Part shown: piece by piece, positions 44,904 to 54,308 of the stretch
How positions within the stretch are numbered: the first letter of the stretch is position 1
Layout: every line of letters begins with the position of its first letter
DNA from: Chitinophagales bacterium
GTDB lineage: Bacteria > Bacteroidota > Bacteroidia > Chitinophagales > UBA2359
Reading direction: 5' to 3'
Assembly (NCBI GenBank): GCA_020636475.1
Contig: JACJXU010000005.1
Location: 98,897-162,896, forward strand
DNA: 64,000 nt
Translations under genes and position numbers: made by a program
The notes under the pieces: model-generated
What the model was told of the DNA's origin: nothing
Seen by the model: the letters and a program-made list of their open reading frames with translations, nothing else
Database searches by the model: none

Positions 44904-46850
44904 GTGAAAAGCGTTTTGCGTGTATGGACGTATTTTTTAGTAGGCAGTATGTTGCTGCTCAGTACCTGCCAGAAAGATGATTTAGGTGAACCTACCCCTG
45001 CGGTGGGTTTTGCCGATGCGAAAGAAGACACTAGTAATGGCAGTGAATGTAGTTTGTATCAAAATTTTAAAGATGCTTTTTGTTATGGGCAGTTTGAGGA
45101 AACAGAAGCAGTCCCGATACATATTGCCGAAAACTGGTGTAGAGATTGCGATATAGTGCCTTTACCCACGCCCAAAGGAGAATTGGATTTTAGGGTGACG
45201 GATAATTATTTGGGAAAAGAATATGTTGTAAGTAGAAGTACGTACTGGTACAAGCGCGAGCTGGCAAACAGCCAAGCACCTAACCAAAAGTTTGAGATAT
45301 TGTATCGCTTGGGCGATGTGTTGTTGGACCATAATGCCACACAGTCGGATGTTGCTGCACGCTTGGGTAGTGCAGGTACCGTAAGTACCCAAAGTGGCGG
45401 CGGCTGGAACATAGATGTAAGTAGCACTTATACTGGAGAAGGCGGTCTGGGCTTGTTTTCTGCATCGGATATTTGTGCTTATAAGGAGCGCGAAACGGTG
45501 AGTTTGTACATGGAGCAGATAGGATTTGCGACCGTGACAGCCTACGAATGGGCAATAGAAGATGCAATGACTGCCTGCGGTGGTTTTAGCTGTAATGCTT
45601 GTATAGACCCGATATGTGTATTTAATGAATTGCACAGCGACTTGGCAGGCAACCCCAGCGACCAAGAGAAGGTGCGTGTGGCTTTTTTAGCGTATGGGTT
45701 GGGCTTGAGTGAGAGTGAGGTTAATAATATTTCAAGTGGAGTCAATGATTTTATTGTAGCGGAATTATATAACAATTTAAGCAATGAATCTATCTTTTGT
45801 GAAAGAGCATTAAATGTAAAATCTCTTGTTAGCTTTTTATCAGGGTATATAAGTGTAAATTCAACAAACACGACAACTAATATAAGTGAAATTCTTGCCT
45901 TTATGCTTGAAAAAGAATATTCTTTGGAGGCAACACAGGCTAGTCAAATGGTATTGAATCTATTAAGTTCAAGTAATGGATTAACAGCCTCGTTTGAAAC
46001 AGGACTTTATGACGGACCCCCTGTTTTTATTTCTTATGTGCCAGTAGGATTATTTGTAGTTGATGCATATGTAGAATACCAAACACAATGTGCTATATTG
46101 AGAGATAAAAATCCCAGCTGGAGCGATGATCGCATTGCTTTAAATGCGGCTTGGAATGTGCTTAATGGATATTTACATACGAGTTTGGATATTTGCGGAT
46201 TAGTACCTGGGTTTGGAGAGCCGTGCGATTTTACAAATGGAGTTCTGTATGTTATACAAGGAGATGGGGTAAGTGCATCTTTGAGTTTTGCGGCTACTAT
46301 TCCAATAGCTGGTTGGGTGGCTACTGTAGGAAAATACGCAAAGATAGGAGTAGAGACAGCAACAGGTTTTGTAGAGTTAACCTTAAGGTATGACGAGGTT
46401 ACGGGCTATATTGTACATGAACTCCCAGATTGGTGGAATGCTACATTTAGATCAATGGTAGGAGTAACAGATGTTGCAAAAGAAGCACATCATTTAATTC
46501 CTAAATCTTTGTATGATAACGTTTTAATACAGAAAGCCTCTCAATCAATTGAAATTCCTTATCATATACACCACCCAAAAAACGGACTTGGAATTCTTAA
46601 ATCAATACATGATGCTCCTCATTATGATTATATAAATGCTGTTAGTGAAAAATTAGGAGACATAGCTTATGCAGATGGTACTATTGCAAAAAAAATGAGT
46701 GATATTTACGGAAGTATAGATGCTGCACCAGCAGAAGTGGTACAAGCAGAAGTAGTAAAATTTCAAGACTGGTTGAGAAATTTGTTGGAGCAAAATCCTA
46801 ATACACCATTAAATAACCTTGCATCTGTTATTAGCACATATATTCCATAA
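44904..46850 (+). CDS. Surface lipoprotein with AHH-type nuclease toxin C-terminus
   Basis: From the GTG at 44904 the 648-residue protein begins MKSVLRVWTYFLVGSMLLLSTC, a lipoprotein signal whose Cys is followed by QKDD, a match to the surface lipoprotein export signal of bacteroidetes. The same frame extends upstream to 44796 but without a better signal. The middle has Cys pairs (NWCRDC, FSCNACIDPIC). Residues about 420-510 look like a pre-toxin region (SLDICGLVPGFGEPCDFTNG, then a hydrophobic segment). The C-terminus has EAHHLIPKSLYDN (A528-H530), IPYHIHHPKNG and IHDAPHYDYINAV, the AHH family of HNH-like nucleases common in polymorphic toxins. Expected to cut nucleic acid in target cells. 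The next gene is its likely immunity gene. Confidence 0.82.
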   Translation: MKSVLRVWTYFLVGSMLLLSTCQKDDLGEPTPAVGFADAKEDTSNGSECSLYQNFKDAFCYGQFEETEAVPIHIAENWCRDCDIVPLPTPKGELDFRVTDNYLGKEYVVSRSTYWYKRELANSQAPNQKFEILYRLGDVLLDHNATQSDVAARLGSAGTVSTQSGGGWNIDVSSTYTGEGGLGLFSASDICAYKERETVSLYMEQIGFATVTAYEWAIEDAMTACGGFSCNACIDPICVFNELHSDLAGNPSDQEKVRVAFLAYGLGLSESEVNNISSGVNDFIVAELYNNLSNESIFCERALNVKSLVSFLSGYISVNSTNTTTNISEILAFMLEKEYSLEATQASQMVLNLLSSSNGLTASFETGLYDGPPVFISYVPVGLFVVDAYVEYQTQCAILRDKNPSWSDDRIALNAAWNVLNGYLHTSLDICGLVPGFGEPCDFTNGVLYVIQGDGVSASLSFAATIPIAGWVATVGKYAKIGVETATGFVELTLRYDEVTGYIVHELPDWWNATFRSMVGVTDVAKEAHHLIPKSLYDNVLIQKASQSIEIPYHIHHPKNGLGILKSIHDAPHYDYINAVSEKLGDIAYADGTIAKKMSDIYGSIDAAPAEVVQAEVVKFQDWLRNLLEQNPNTPLNNLASVISTYIP

Positions 46851-46862
46851 ATCTATAAGATT

Positions 46863-47609
46863 ATGATATCTTTATTTAAATTAAAACATGGAACGACAGG
46901 GGAAAATAGAAATTCTTTTATCACTTTCTCTAAAGTGCCTCACCCAAGAAAGTATAATACTACGGAATCTTTGACAAAAGTTTCGACCGAGGGTGAAATA
47001 AATTTTCCACTTGTCTTTCCAGATTTCAGATTTAGCGATGAAAATACACATTGGGCAGACTATATGATTTGCCATAGTATTCAACCGTTTTTTATGATTT
47101 TATCCAATCACTTAAAAGAAATAATTATTCAATCAAAAGTAGCTTATTGGGATAGTTATCCCATAAAAATAGATAATAGTTATTATAATGAATATGCGAG
47201 TGATATAAATTTTGGTGTTGCGAGTAATATTATAGGCGGGCAGGAACGAAGGATATATAACGCTTTTAGGTTGCGCTATACAAGAGTAGAAGAGTATATT
47301 AATTGGCAAAAAACAATATGGGAAGTATATGAATTTGATAACGTAACTTTTAAGAAATATAACGAAAAAATAGTGATGGTAGAAAATGAAATAGACCTTA
47401 AAGAAAAACGAGGCTATTATAACCAACAAAAAAAGGTATTTAAGTTGAAAGAGTTAGTATTGAAGAAAGACATCGAATTTGATGATTTGTTTCGTTTCCC
47501 AATAGCCTTTGGTTACGATTTTATTATAAGCGAATACTTAAAGAATACAATGGAAAATTATAACATAAGTGGAGTAAACTTTGAAAAGGTTGAGTCTATA
47601 GAGTATTGA
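46863..47609 (+). CDS. Putative immunity protein for the AHH toxin, 248 aa
   Basis: Starts 12 bases after the toxin stop, same strand. The protein is soluble and aromatic-rich (PHPRKYNTTESLTKVS, FPLVFPDFRFSDENTHWADYMIC) with helical end (FPIAFGYDFIISEYLKNTMENY). It may be related to the DUF1629/Imm11-like group often paired with AHH or similar nucleases, but I cannot confirm this from sequence. AT-rich, and closed by a strong terminator that ends the toxin-immunity unit. Confidence 0.7.
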   Translation: MISLFKLKHGTTGENRNSFITFSKVPHPRKYNTTESLTKVSTEGEINFPLVFPDFRFSDENTHWADYMICHSIQPFFMILSNHLKEIIIQSKVAYWDSYPIKIDNSYYNEYASDINFGVASNIIGGQERRIYNAFRLRYTRVEEYINWQKTIWEVYEFDNVTFKKYNEKIVMVENEIDLKEKRGYYNQQKKVFKLKELVLKKDIEFDDLFRFPIAFGYDFIISEYLKNTMENYNISGVNFEKVESIEY

Positions 47610-47634
47610 AGATAATAAATTATAATTGAGATAA

Positions 47635-47667
47635 GAAAAAGTCGCAAGCCGATGCTTGCGACTTTTT
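47635..47667 (+). terminator. Terminator of the AHH toxin-immunity unit
   Basis: AAAAAGTCGCAAG and its complement CTTGCGACTTTTT pair perfectly around a six-base loop (CCGATG), with flanking A and T runs. Confidence 0.9.
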
Positions 47668-47719
47668 CATCACCAAAGTTTATATCACCGCAACCATCAG
47701 CGGTCAATTTTAATAAGAA

Positions 47720-47911
47720 ATGGTCAAAATATTATCTGATACCTTATATGTAATGGGCTTTTTGCTAATTATGTATCTGGCATTTTTCCTTTATATGAGC
47801 TATATGGGTACGCACCGAGATAAACCAGTTGAAACACATCGCCCAAGTTGGAGTACTATACAAGGGCTGCTACAAAGTCAATTTCCTATAAACTCCATTC
47901 CATGCGACTAA
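47720..47911 (+). CDS. Small one-helix membrane protein, 63 aa
   Basis: MVKILSDTLYVMGFLLIMYL followed by more hydrophobic residues and a polar tail (THRDKPVETHRPSW). No family known. Its end overlaps the start of the next gene by ten bases, suggesting coupling. Its place after a toxin-immunity pair makes a further immunity-type role conceivable, without evidence. Confidence 0.45.
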   Translation: MVKILSDTLYVMGFLLIMYLAFFLYMSYMGTHRDKPVETHRPSWSTIQGLLQSQFPINSIPCD

Positions 47912-48351
47912 GAAATAATATCATAAAGTTCTTCATACTTTGGGGCATCTTAGGAGTTCTTAGTTATTTTAGTTATATTTTTCTAAGATGCTTAGAGTTT
48001 CATGACTATTGTGCTTGTATGCAAAATATTATAAGTTGGAATTTTTTTATATATTTCATAAATATGAGCGCGGCGTACTTTATTATATATCCCATTTATT
48101 ATGCAATAATTTTTTATCTACCTTATGGAAGCATAAAACAAAAAGAAAAGTTTTTGTCAATCTTATTTATTGGCTTTTTTTTGTTGGTTACAATTGGAGC
48201 TTTTCAGATTAGAGATAAGAGCGAATATTTTGGCAGAGAAATTTACGCTGACTTAGGTGTGTTGGGTTTTAGCCTGTTTTTATTGGTATTTGCTATTTTA
48301 TTTTTATGTTTGTTTCATGTAATATTTATAAAGAAACGGCTTGATTCATAA
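47902..48351 (+). CDS. Hypothetical four-helix membrane protein, 149 aa
   Basis: From the ATG at 47902, four hydrophobic segments can be seen (ILWGILGVLSYFSYIFL; WNFFIYFINMSAAYFIIY; FLSILFIGFFLLVTIGA; LGVLGFSLFLLVFAILFL), with short polar loops. No family recognised. Membrane immunity proteins often look like this, and its location downstream of the AHH pair is suggestive only. Confidence 0.6.
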   Translation: MRLRNNIIKFFILWGILGVLSYFSYIFLRCLEFHDYCACMQNIISWNFFIYFINMSAAYFIIYPIYYAIIFYLPYGSIKQKEKFLSILFIGFFLLVTIGAFQIRDKSEYFGREIYADLGVLGFSLFLLVFAILFLCLFHVIFIKKRLDS

Positions 48352-48376
48352 ACTGTTTAAACAAAGAGGCTGCTTC

Positions 48377-48394
48377 AAAAGAGCGGTCTCTTTT
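48377..48394 (+). terminator. Short terminator hairpin
   Basis: AAAAGAG, four-base loop CGGT, CTCTTTT, then TGTTTAG. It follows the four-helix protein by 26 bases. Confidence 0.6.
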
Positions 48395-48401
48395 GTTTAG
48401 T

Positions 48402-48539
48402 AAGGAAATAGTTGAGTTCGATAGATTACTTTCCTATGAATTTCATAGAGGTAGTTGGTCTAAGAAGCATCGCTACAATGGTAAGGGATATTATACTATG
48501 GATAACGAACCATTTTGCTGTAATGCTGTGATGAAATAA
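48402..48539 (+). pseudogene. Coding remnant without start (about 45 codons)
   Basis: An open frame without a start codon reads EFDRLLSYEFHRGSWSKKH, YNGKGYYTMDNEPFCC and ends NAVMK-stop. The protein-like composition suggests the 3' end of a lost gene, perhaps another toxin tail or IS fragment. No relative recognised. Confidence 0.35.
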
Positions 48540-48606
48540 GGAAGAGTTTGCAGAATAATGCTAAATTTGCCGAAGCTATTTTTTCAATATTTTTACCGGA
48601 TTTATC

Positions 48607-49143
48607 GTGCATTTTTCCAATAAATTTTTCTTCGTTTCCTTATTCATCTCCTTCTTTTTGTTGCAAAGCTGCCAATATTTTTCGTCCGAAAAACTGCGCA
48701 ATGGCGATGTGTTTGACAAACATTTGTATGCACAAAATAAAGCCGGAGAAACAATTTATTTGGATAGTATTAAAAACAAAATAGTGCTGGTGGACTTTTG
48801 GGCGACTTGGTGCAAACCTTGCCGAAAAGCTAATCCCGACTGGCAAAAACTGTACGAAAAATACCATGAGGCGCGCTTTAAACAAGCCGATGGTTTTGAA
48901 ATATTTAGCGTGAGCTTGGACGAGTATCGTGGCGCGTGGCAGCGTGCCGTAGCACAAGATTCGTTAGACTTGCCTTTTTTGCTCATAGACGAGCGCGGAT
49001 TGGTTGATGCACCTTGGGGGAAAAAGTATAAGTTCACGCAACTGCCTACCTCTTATTTGCTCAATGCCGATGGCGTAATTATTGGCGTGGATTTGTCGCC
49101 GCGAAAAGTGGGCTATGTGTTGCAAGATGAAAAACTGCCTTAG
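48607..49143 (+). CDS. TlpA/ResA-like thioredoxin lipoprotein
   Basis: The 178-residue protein has a lipoprotein signal (FFLLQSC) and a thioredoxin fold with redox motif WCKPC in VLVDFWATWCKPCRKAN and cis-Pro in FTQLPTSYLLN. It should reduce disulfides, for example in cytochrome c maturation, on the periplasmic side. The only start near the signal is GTG at 48607; TAAATTTG at about 48563 would be its -7 promoter box. It is convergent with uvrC, stop codons overlapping by four bases. Confidence 0.85.
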   Translation: MHFSNKFFFVSLFISFFLLQSCQYFSSEKLRNGDVFDKHLYAQNKAGETIYLDSIKNKIVLVDFWATWCKPCRKANPDWQKLYEKYHEARFKQADGFEIFSVSLDEYRGAWQRAVAQDSLDLPFLLIDERGLVDAPWGKKYKFTQLPTSYLLNADGVIIGVDLSPRKVGYVLQDEKLP

Positions 49144-50954
49144 TGTTGCTTCTTTTCTTTTTCGGAAAAATAGGTTTTTAAGGCGGAAATTTGTCGGGCG
49201 TTGAGAACCTTCGCTAATGCTTGTTCGTCCGCATTTTTTATATTTTCGATAGATTTAAAAGTTTTGAGGAGTTTTTGGGCAGACACTTTGCCAATTCCGT
49301 CAATTTGGGTAAGTTCGGTTTGCAGCGTACTTCTTTTGCGTTGGTGGCGGTGAAAAGTAATCGCAAATCGGTGCGCCTCGTTGCGAATTTGCTGTAAAAG
49401 CCGCAAACTACTCGATTTTTTGTTGATGTAAAGTGGAATAGGGTCGTTGGGTACATAAATTTCCTCTAAGCGTTTGGCAATGCCCGCCACCGAAAGTTGC
49501 GAACTAATGTTTAGTTCTTGCAGTGCTTCCAAGGCAGCGTTGAGTTGTCCTTTGCCACCGTCAATGAGCACTAATTGTGGTAGCGGCTCTTTTTCTTCCA
49601 GAAGCCGTTTGTATCGGCGAAAAACCACTTCGTGCATAGAGGCAAAGTCGTTGGGACCTTCCACCGTTTTGATATTAAAATGTCGGTAATCTTTTTTCGC
49701 CGCTTGTCCGTTTTTGAAAACCACCATCGAAGCCACAGGATTTGTTCCCTGAAAGTTGGAATTGTCGAAGCACTCAATATGCAAAGGTAACTGCGGCATA
49801 CGAAGGTCTTGTTTTAGCTGGTCTAAGGTTTCCATTTTTCGCAAATTGGGTGCGTTGTGTTGCGGCTGTGCTTTCAGCATTTTTTGGCGGCGATAGAGCA
49901 AAAGGTTTTTTACCGCCAAATCCAACAATTTCTTTTTGTCGCCGCGCTGTGGCACATGAACACTGAGTTGTGCATCTAACAAATCGGTTTCAAAAGGCAC
50001 AATAATTTCGGTAGCATTGCTGGCGTATCGGCTGCGAAATTCGTAAATGGCAAAAGCCAATATTTCGGCAGGTGTTTCGTCCATACGACTTTTTATTTCC
50101 AAAAAACCATTATTCACTACCGCACCTTCTACCACTTTTACGTAAGAAAAATAGCTGGTGTCGTTGTTTTGTGCGTGTGCTATTATATCTAAAGCACCTA
50201 AGTTTGGATTGGCAACTACCGATTTTGCTTGGTACTGCTCCAAAAGCAATATTTTTTGTTTAATGTTTTCGGCATGCTCGTAGCGGAAATCTTGGGCAGC
50301 GGCTTGCATTTCTGTTTTTAGCTCGCTAATGGTTTCGTTCAAATTTCCTTTTAAAATACTGCGTACGCGTGCAATATTTGTCATATAATCGGCTTCGGAT
50401 TGCAAGTCTTCGCAAGGAGCAAGGCAGTTGCCCAAATGATATTCGAGGCATCGTTTGTATTTTTTTTGTGCAATATTTTGCTCTGAAAGATTGTAAGAGC
50501 AAGTGCGCAAAGGAAATGAAGCCTTGATGAGTTCGAGGAGTTGTTTTAGCTGGCGGATGGAAGCAAAAGGTCCAATGTATTCGGAGCCGTCTTTTACAGG
50601 ATTGCGCAGCATCATCACGCGCGGAAAACGCTCATTTTTAATACACAAATAGGGGTACGATTTGTCATCTTTGAGCAGAATATTGTAGCGTGGCTGATAT
50701 TCTTTTATCAAAGTATTTTCGAGTAGCAGAGCGTCTTTTTCCGTAGGAACTACCGTAAATTCTATGTGATTTATCAGCGCAACCATATTGCGTGTTTTGC
50801 CAAGAGGGTGAGTTTTGGTAAAATAGCTGGCAACCCGTTTTTTTAGGTTTTTGGCTTTGCCAATGTAGATTATTTTCGATTGTGTGTTGTAAAAACGATA
50901 TACGCCCGGCAGTTCGGGCAGATTGGCTTGTATTTTTTCGTAGGCGGTACTCAT
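49140..50954 (-). CDS. uvrC: Excinuclease ABC subunit C
   Basis: UvrC makes both incisions in nucleotide-excision repair. Domains in order: GIY-YIG nuclease (LPELPGVYRFY, KIIYIGKAKNLKKR), Cys motif (CLEYHLGNCLAPC), UVR helix pair (about 215-250), the RNase H-like C-terminal nuclease (IECFDNSNFQGTNPVASMVV; LVLIDGGKGQLN) and two helix-hairpin-helix units (LTQIDGIGKVSAQKLLKTF). I choose the ATG at 50954, because the extension to 50999 has no homology to UvrC. Size about 604 residues is normal. Confidence 0.95.
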   Translation of the reverse strand: MSTAYEKIQANLPELPGVYRFYNTQSKIIYIGKAKNLKKRVASYFTKTHPLGKTRNMVALINHIEFTVVPTEKDALLLENTLIKEYQPRYNILLKDDKSYPYLCIKNERFPRVMMLRNPVKDGSEYIGPFASIRQLKQLLELIKASFPLRTCSYNLSEQNIAQKKYKRCLEYHLGNCLAPCEDLQSEADYMTNIARVRSILKGNLNETISELKTEMQAAAQDFRYEHAENIKQKILLLEQYQAKSVVANPNLGALDIIAHAQNNDTSYFSYVKVVEGAVVNNGFLEIKSRMDETPAEILAFAIYEFRSRYASNATEIIVPFETDLLDAQLSVHVPQRGDKKKLLDLAVKNLLLYRRQKMLKAQPQHNAPNLRKMETLDQLKQDLRMPQLPLHIECFDNSNFQGTNPVASMVVFKNGQAAKKDYRHFNIKTVEGPNDFASMHEVVFRRYKRLLEEKEPLPQLVLIDGGKGQLNAALEALQELNISSQLSVAGIAKRLEEIYVPNDPIPLYINKKSSSLRLLQQIRNEAHRFAITFHRHQRKRSTLQTELTQIDGIGKVSAQKLLKTFKSIENIKNADEQALAKVLNARQISALKTYFSEKEKKQH

Positions 50955-50970
50955 AGATAAAATTTTTTTT

Positions 50971-52404
50971 TTAGCGCAAAGCGTATCGCCTGTTGGCATC
51001 TAAGCGGATAAGAATAAACAGTAGCACCGTAAACGATATAAGCGAAGAGCCTCCGTAACTTACAAAAGGTAAAGGAATACCAATAATGGGCAGCAGACCA
51101 ATAGTCATGCCAATATTTACCACTACGTGAAAAAAGAAAATGGCTAAAGTACCATACGCATAAATACGACTGAATGCAGCGTGTTGGCGTTCGGCAACCA
51201 GAATGAGTTTGATAAAAAACCAAGTAAATAGCCCCAAAAGCACTAAGCTACCCCAAAAACCAAATTCTTCGCCTATGGTACAAAAAATAAAGTCGGTGTG
51301 GAGTTCCGGCACAAAGTTTCCTTTGGTTTGCAGTCCGTGCAAGTAGCCTTTGCCCCACAGTCCGCCCGAACCGATGGCAATTTTCGACTGGTGGAGGTTA
51401 TAGCCAACGCCTCTGATGTCTTCTACTTTTCCCAACATTACGGCAATACGCGCTTTTTGGTGGGGTTTTAGCATATTTTCGTAGCCGTAATTGATGAGTT
51501 GAATGTACAAAAAAGCAACCGTAAGCAGCGTGAGCATACCCGCAGCATTAAATTTGTATTGGAAGTAAAAAAATGAATTGCCTAAAGCAATTAGCACAAC
51601 AACAATAAACCATATCCAAGCGTAAGCCGGCGGGAAAAAAATATTGCCCAGCAACAGCGCAAGACTACCACCAAAAAGCAAGATAAAATCTTTTTTATTT
51701 TGATTAAAAAAAACGAAGGATACAATGATTCCTGCAATACTTAAAAAAGTACCCAAATTGAGTACGCCATACATAAGTGTAAGCAATAGTAGCAACAATA
51801 AAACACCCGTTACAATAAGAAAAATACCTGCCAATCCTTCGCGATATAGCACCAATACTAAGGAAGAATATACCAAAGCTGTTCCGGCATCGCCCTGAAG
51901 TGTGGTGAGCAGCATTGGCAACAAAATAATACCGGCGGTGATTAATTTTGGTGTAAATTGCCGAATATTTACGTGCAAACTGCTCAAGTATTTGGCTAAA
52001 GCCAAAACAGTCGCCGACTTGGCTAATTCCGAAGGTTGAAACCTAAATCCTCCTAATTGAAACCAGGAGCGGGAGCCGGCAATTTCTTTTCCTAAAAAAA
52101 ATACCAAGACCAGTATTGCAATCATTGTGCCGTACAGCGCAAAAGCAGAGAGCGTAAAAAAACGACTGTCGAGGAGTTGAATCACAAATGCTACTACTAC
52201 GGCAATGCCAATCCAAATAATTTGTTTGCCAAAATGCGTTTGCCATAGGTCTGAAAACTGTATATGCGCAAATACATTGGCATCGTAATTGGCAGAAAAA
52301 ATACTCATCAGCCCAATACCCACAAATATAAAATAGAGCAGTACCAAAGTCCAGTCGGTATCACGACTTTGGGCAATATTTCTTGTTCTATTCATCTTTA
52401 TCAT
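50971..52404 (-). CDS. rodA: RodA, SEDS-family peptidoglycan polymerase
   Basis: The 477-residue protein has about ten to twelve membrane segments and SEDS signatures: FQPSELAK, GVGYNLHQSKIAIGSGG, DFIFCTIGEEFGFWG and GIPLPFVSYGGSSLI. RodA polymerises glycan strands for side-wall growth together with PBP2. The start may be the second ATG at 52395. It overlaps mrdA by 17 bases, so the two are translationally coupled. mreBCD is not in the window. Confidence 0.94.
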   Translation of the reverse strand: MIKMNRTRNIAQSRDTDWTLVLLYFIFVGIGLMSIFSANYDANVFAHIQFSDLWQTHFGKQIIWIGIAVVVAFVIQLLDSRFFTLSAFALYGTMIAILVLVFFLGKEIAGSRSWFQLGGFRFQPSELAKSATVLALAKYLSSLHVNIRQFTPKLITAGIILLPMLLTTLQGDAGTALVYSSLVLVLYREGLAGIFLIVTGVLLLLLLLTLMYGVLNLGTFLSIAGIIVSFVFFNQNKKDFILLFGGSLALLLGNIFFPPAYAWIWFIVVVLIALGNSFFYFQYKFNAAGMLTLLTVAFLYIQLINYGYENMLKPHQKARIAVMLGKVEDIRGVGYNLHQSKIAIGSGGLWGKGYLHGLQTKGNFVPELHTDFIFCTIGEEFGFWGSLVLLGLFTWFFIKLILVAERQHAAFSRIYAYGTLAIFFFHVVVNIGMTIGLLPIIGIPLPFVSYGGSSLISFTVLLFILIRLDANRRYALR

Positions 52405-54205
52405 TCAAGTTTGTCCGCAATAATCGTTCTTCTACCCAAGTGCGCCCAATATTTATAGAATCGTTCAGACATTTTTCTATCATCAAATCGGCAATCGGGG
52501 CAGCGTATTCATAACCAAATCCTGCATTTTCGACTACCGCTACTACTGCCACTTTCGGATTGTCTTTGGGCGCAAAGCCAATAAACAAAGAATGGTCTTT
52601 GCCGCCCGGATTTTGGGCAGTTCCGGTTTTACCACAGATATTTAAACTTTGTTCGTAAATGCCTAAATAATTTTCCCGTACTACTTTTTCCATTCCGTCA
52701 ATAATAGGAATCATATTCATAATATTAAAATCCAAACGCATTTTTTGGTCATAAATATCTTTTTTGCCATAAATAGTTTCATGATTTTTTACAATATGCG
52801 GCGGATAATAAAACCCACGATTGGCTAATACAGACACATAATTGGCTAATTCCAAAGGCGTGAAAGCAAATTCGCCCTGCCCTATGCCCAAAGAGATAAT
52901 GGTGGTAGAACCCCAACGGTTGTTTTTGTATATTTTATCGTAATAGGCAGCACTGGGCAAAAAACCATCTACATGCGGCAAATCTACCGACAAATGCCCG
53001 AAGCCTACTTCTCTGAAATAGCTAATCCATTTGTCCAAAGACTTTGCCGGCGTATCGTCCAAGTTGTCAATTGTGTTTCTAAATATTTGCCAAAAATAAG
53101 GATTGCAGGATTCTTTTATGCCTTCTTGAATATTACGTGCCGAATAGTGCGAGTGCGAACAATGTAACGTAAGTTTGTTGATGCGGTATGTTCGGTTACA
53201 GGGATAATAAAAATTTTCGGGAATAATATTTTCTTCTAATGCAATAAGTCCTACTAAGGGTTTTACGGTAGAGCCGGGCGGATATTGTGCCATAGTGGCT
53301 CGGTTGAAAAGCGGTTTTTGCGGGTCGCGCTGCAACATAGCATAGTAGTTGCTGCGCTCGCGCCCACTCAAAAGATTGGGATTGTACGAAGGACTGCTTA
53401 CCATTGCCAAAATTTCGCCGTTTCGGGGGTCCAATACCACAATAGCTCCTTTTTTGTTTTTCATCAACTTTTCGCCGTATTGCTGCAAGTCTATATCTAA
53501 GGTAAGTTGCAAATCTTTGCCAGCCTGCACCGCTTTGTTGAAAGAGCCATTTTTAAAAACACCTTTTTCGCGATTTAGTACATCTACTATCAAAAACTGC
53601 TCACCTTTTATACCGCGCAAAATATTTTCATACGAACGTTCTACACCTGTAATGCCAATATAATCACCACTTTGATAATAAGTAGTTGTATCCAAAATAT
53701 TTGGATCTACCTCGCTCATGTAGCCCAGAATGTTGGCGGCACTTTCAAACGGATAGCTGCGCACTGTACGCACCCGCGAGAAAAAGCCCGGAAACTGATA
53801 CAAATACTCTTGAATTTGTGCATATTGGTCGGGCGGAACATTGCTCAAAAAAATAGAAGATTTGTAGCGAGAGTATTGAATGGCTTTTTTTAGTTTTTCC
53901 CTGAAATCCTCTACGCGTATGTCCAGCAAATTGCAGAACTTGGCAGTATCTATCGCCGTAGTTTTGGCAGGAATTACATTAATATCGTACACCGGAACAT
54001 TGTTTACCAATAGTGCATTGTTGCGGTCGTAAATGATGCCGCGCGTAGGATAAATAATTTCGCGCCGAACAGCATTGTTGTCGGCTAAGTTTTGGTAAGA
54101 CGTATCCCATACTTGTATATAAAACAAGCGTCCCAAAAGCACCAACATTACGATGCTGACGAGTAAAATGAGGGTGCGTTGTCTCCTTTTATAAAATTCG
54201 TTCAA
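52388..54205 (-). CDS. mrdA: Penicillin-binding protein 2 (elongation transpeptidase)
   Basis: The 605-residue protein has an N-terminal membrane anchor (LILLVSIVMLVLLGRLFYIQ), a dimerisation domain with RGIIYDRN, and a transpeptidase domain with S312-T-V-K315 (YPPGSTVKPLVG), and K526-T-G in CGKTGTAQN. It crosslinks peptidoglycan along the cell body with RodA. Gene order mrdA-rodA is conserved across bacteria. It is preceded by a 100-base gap containing an A/T-rich promoter region. Confidence 0.95.
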   Translation of the reverse strand: MNEFYKRRQRTLILLVSIVMLVLLGRLFYIQVWDTSYQNLADNNAVRREIIYPTRGIIYDRNNALLVNNVPVYDINVIPAKTTAIDTAKFCNLLDIRVEDFREKLKKAIQYSRYKSSIFLSNVPPDQYAQIQEYLYQFPGFFSRVRTVRSYPFESAANILGYMSEVDPNILDTTTYYQSGDYIGITGVERSYENILRGIKGEQFLIVDVLNREKGVFKNGSFNKAVQAGKDLQLTLDIDLQQYGEKLMKNKKGAIVVLDPRNGEILAMVSSPSYNPNLLSGRERSNYYAMLQRDPQKPLFNRATMAQYPPGSTVKPLVGLIALEENIIPENFYYPCNRTYRINKLTLHCSHSHYSARNIQEGIKESCNPYFWQIFRNTIDNLDDTPAKSLDKWISYFREVGFGHLSVDLPHVDGFLPSAAYYDKIYKNNRWGSTTIISLGIGQGEFAFTPLELANYVSVLANRGFYYPPHIVKNHETIYGKKDIYDQKMRLDFNIMNMIPIIDGMEKVVRENYLGIYEQSLNICGKTGTAQNPGGKDHSLFIGFAPKDNPKVAVVAVVENAGFGYEYAAPIADLMIEKCLNDSINIGRTWVEERLLRTNLNDKDE

Positions 54206-54308
54206 GATAAATTAAAACAAGTCGCAAAATTAACAACTATTTAGCAGAAAATAAGTTTCTCCAAAAAAAATACGAAATATAGCGTCTGAAAGTCCCTTTG
54301 GCTTATGT

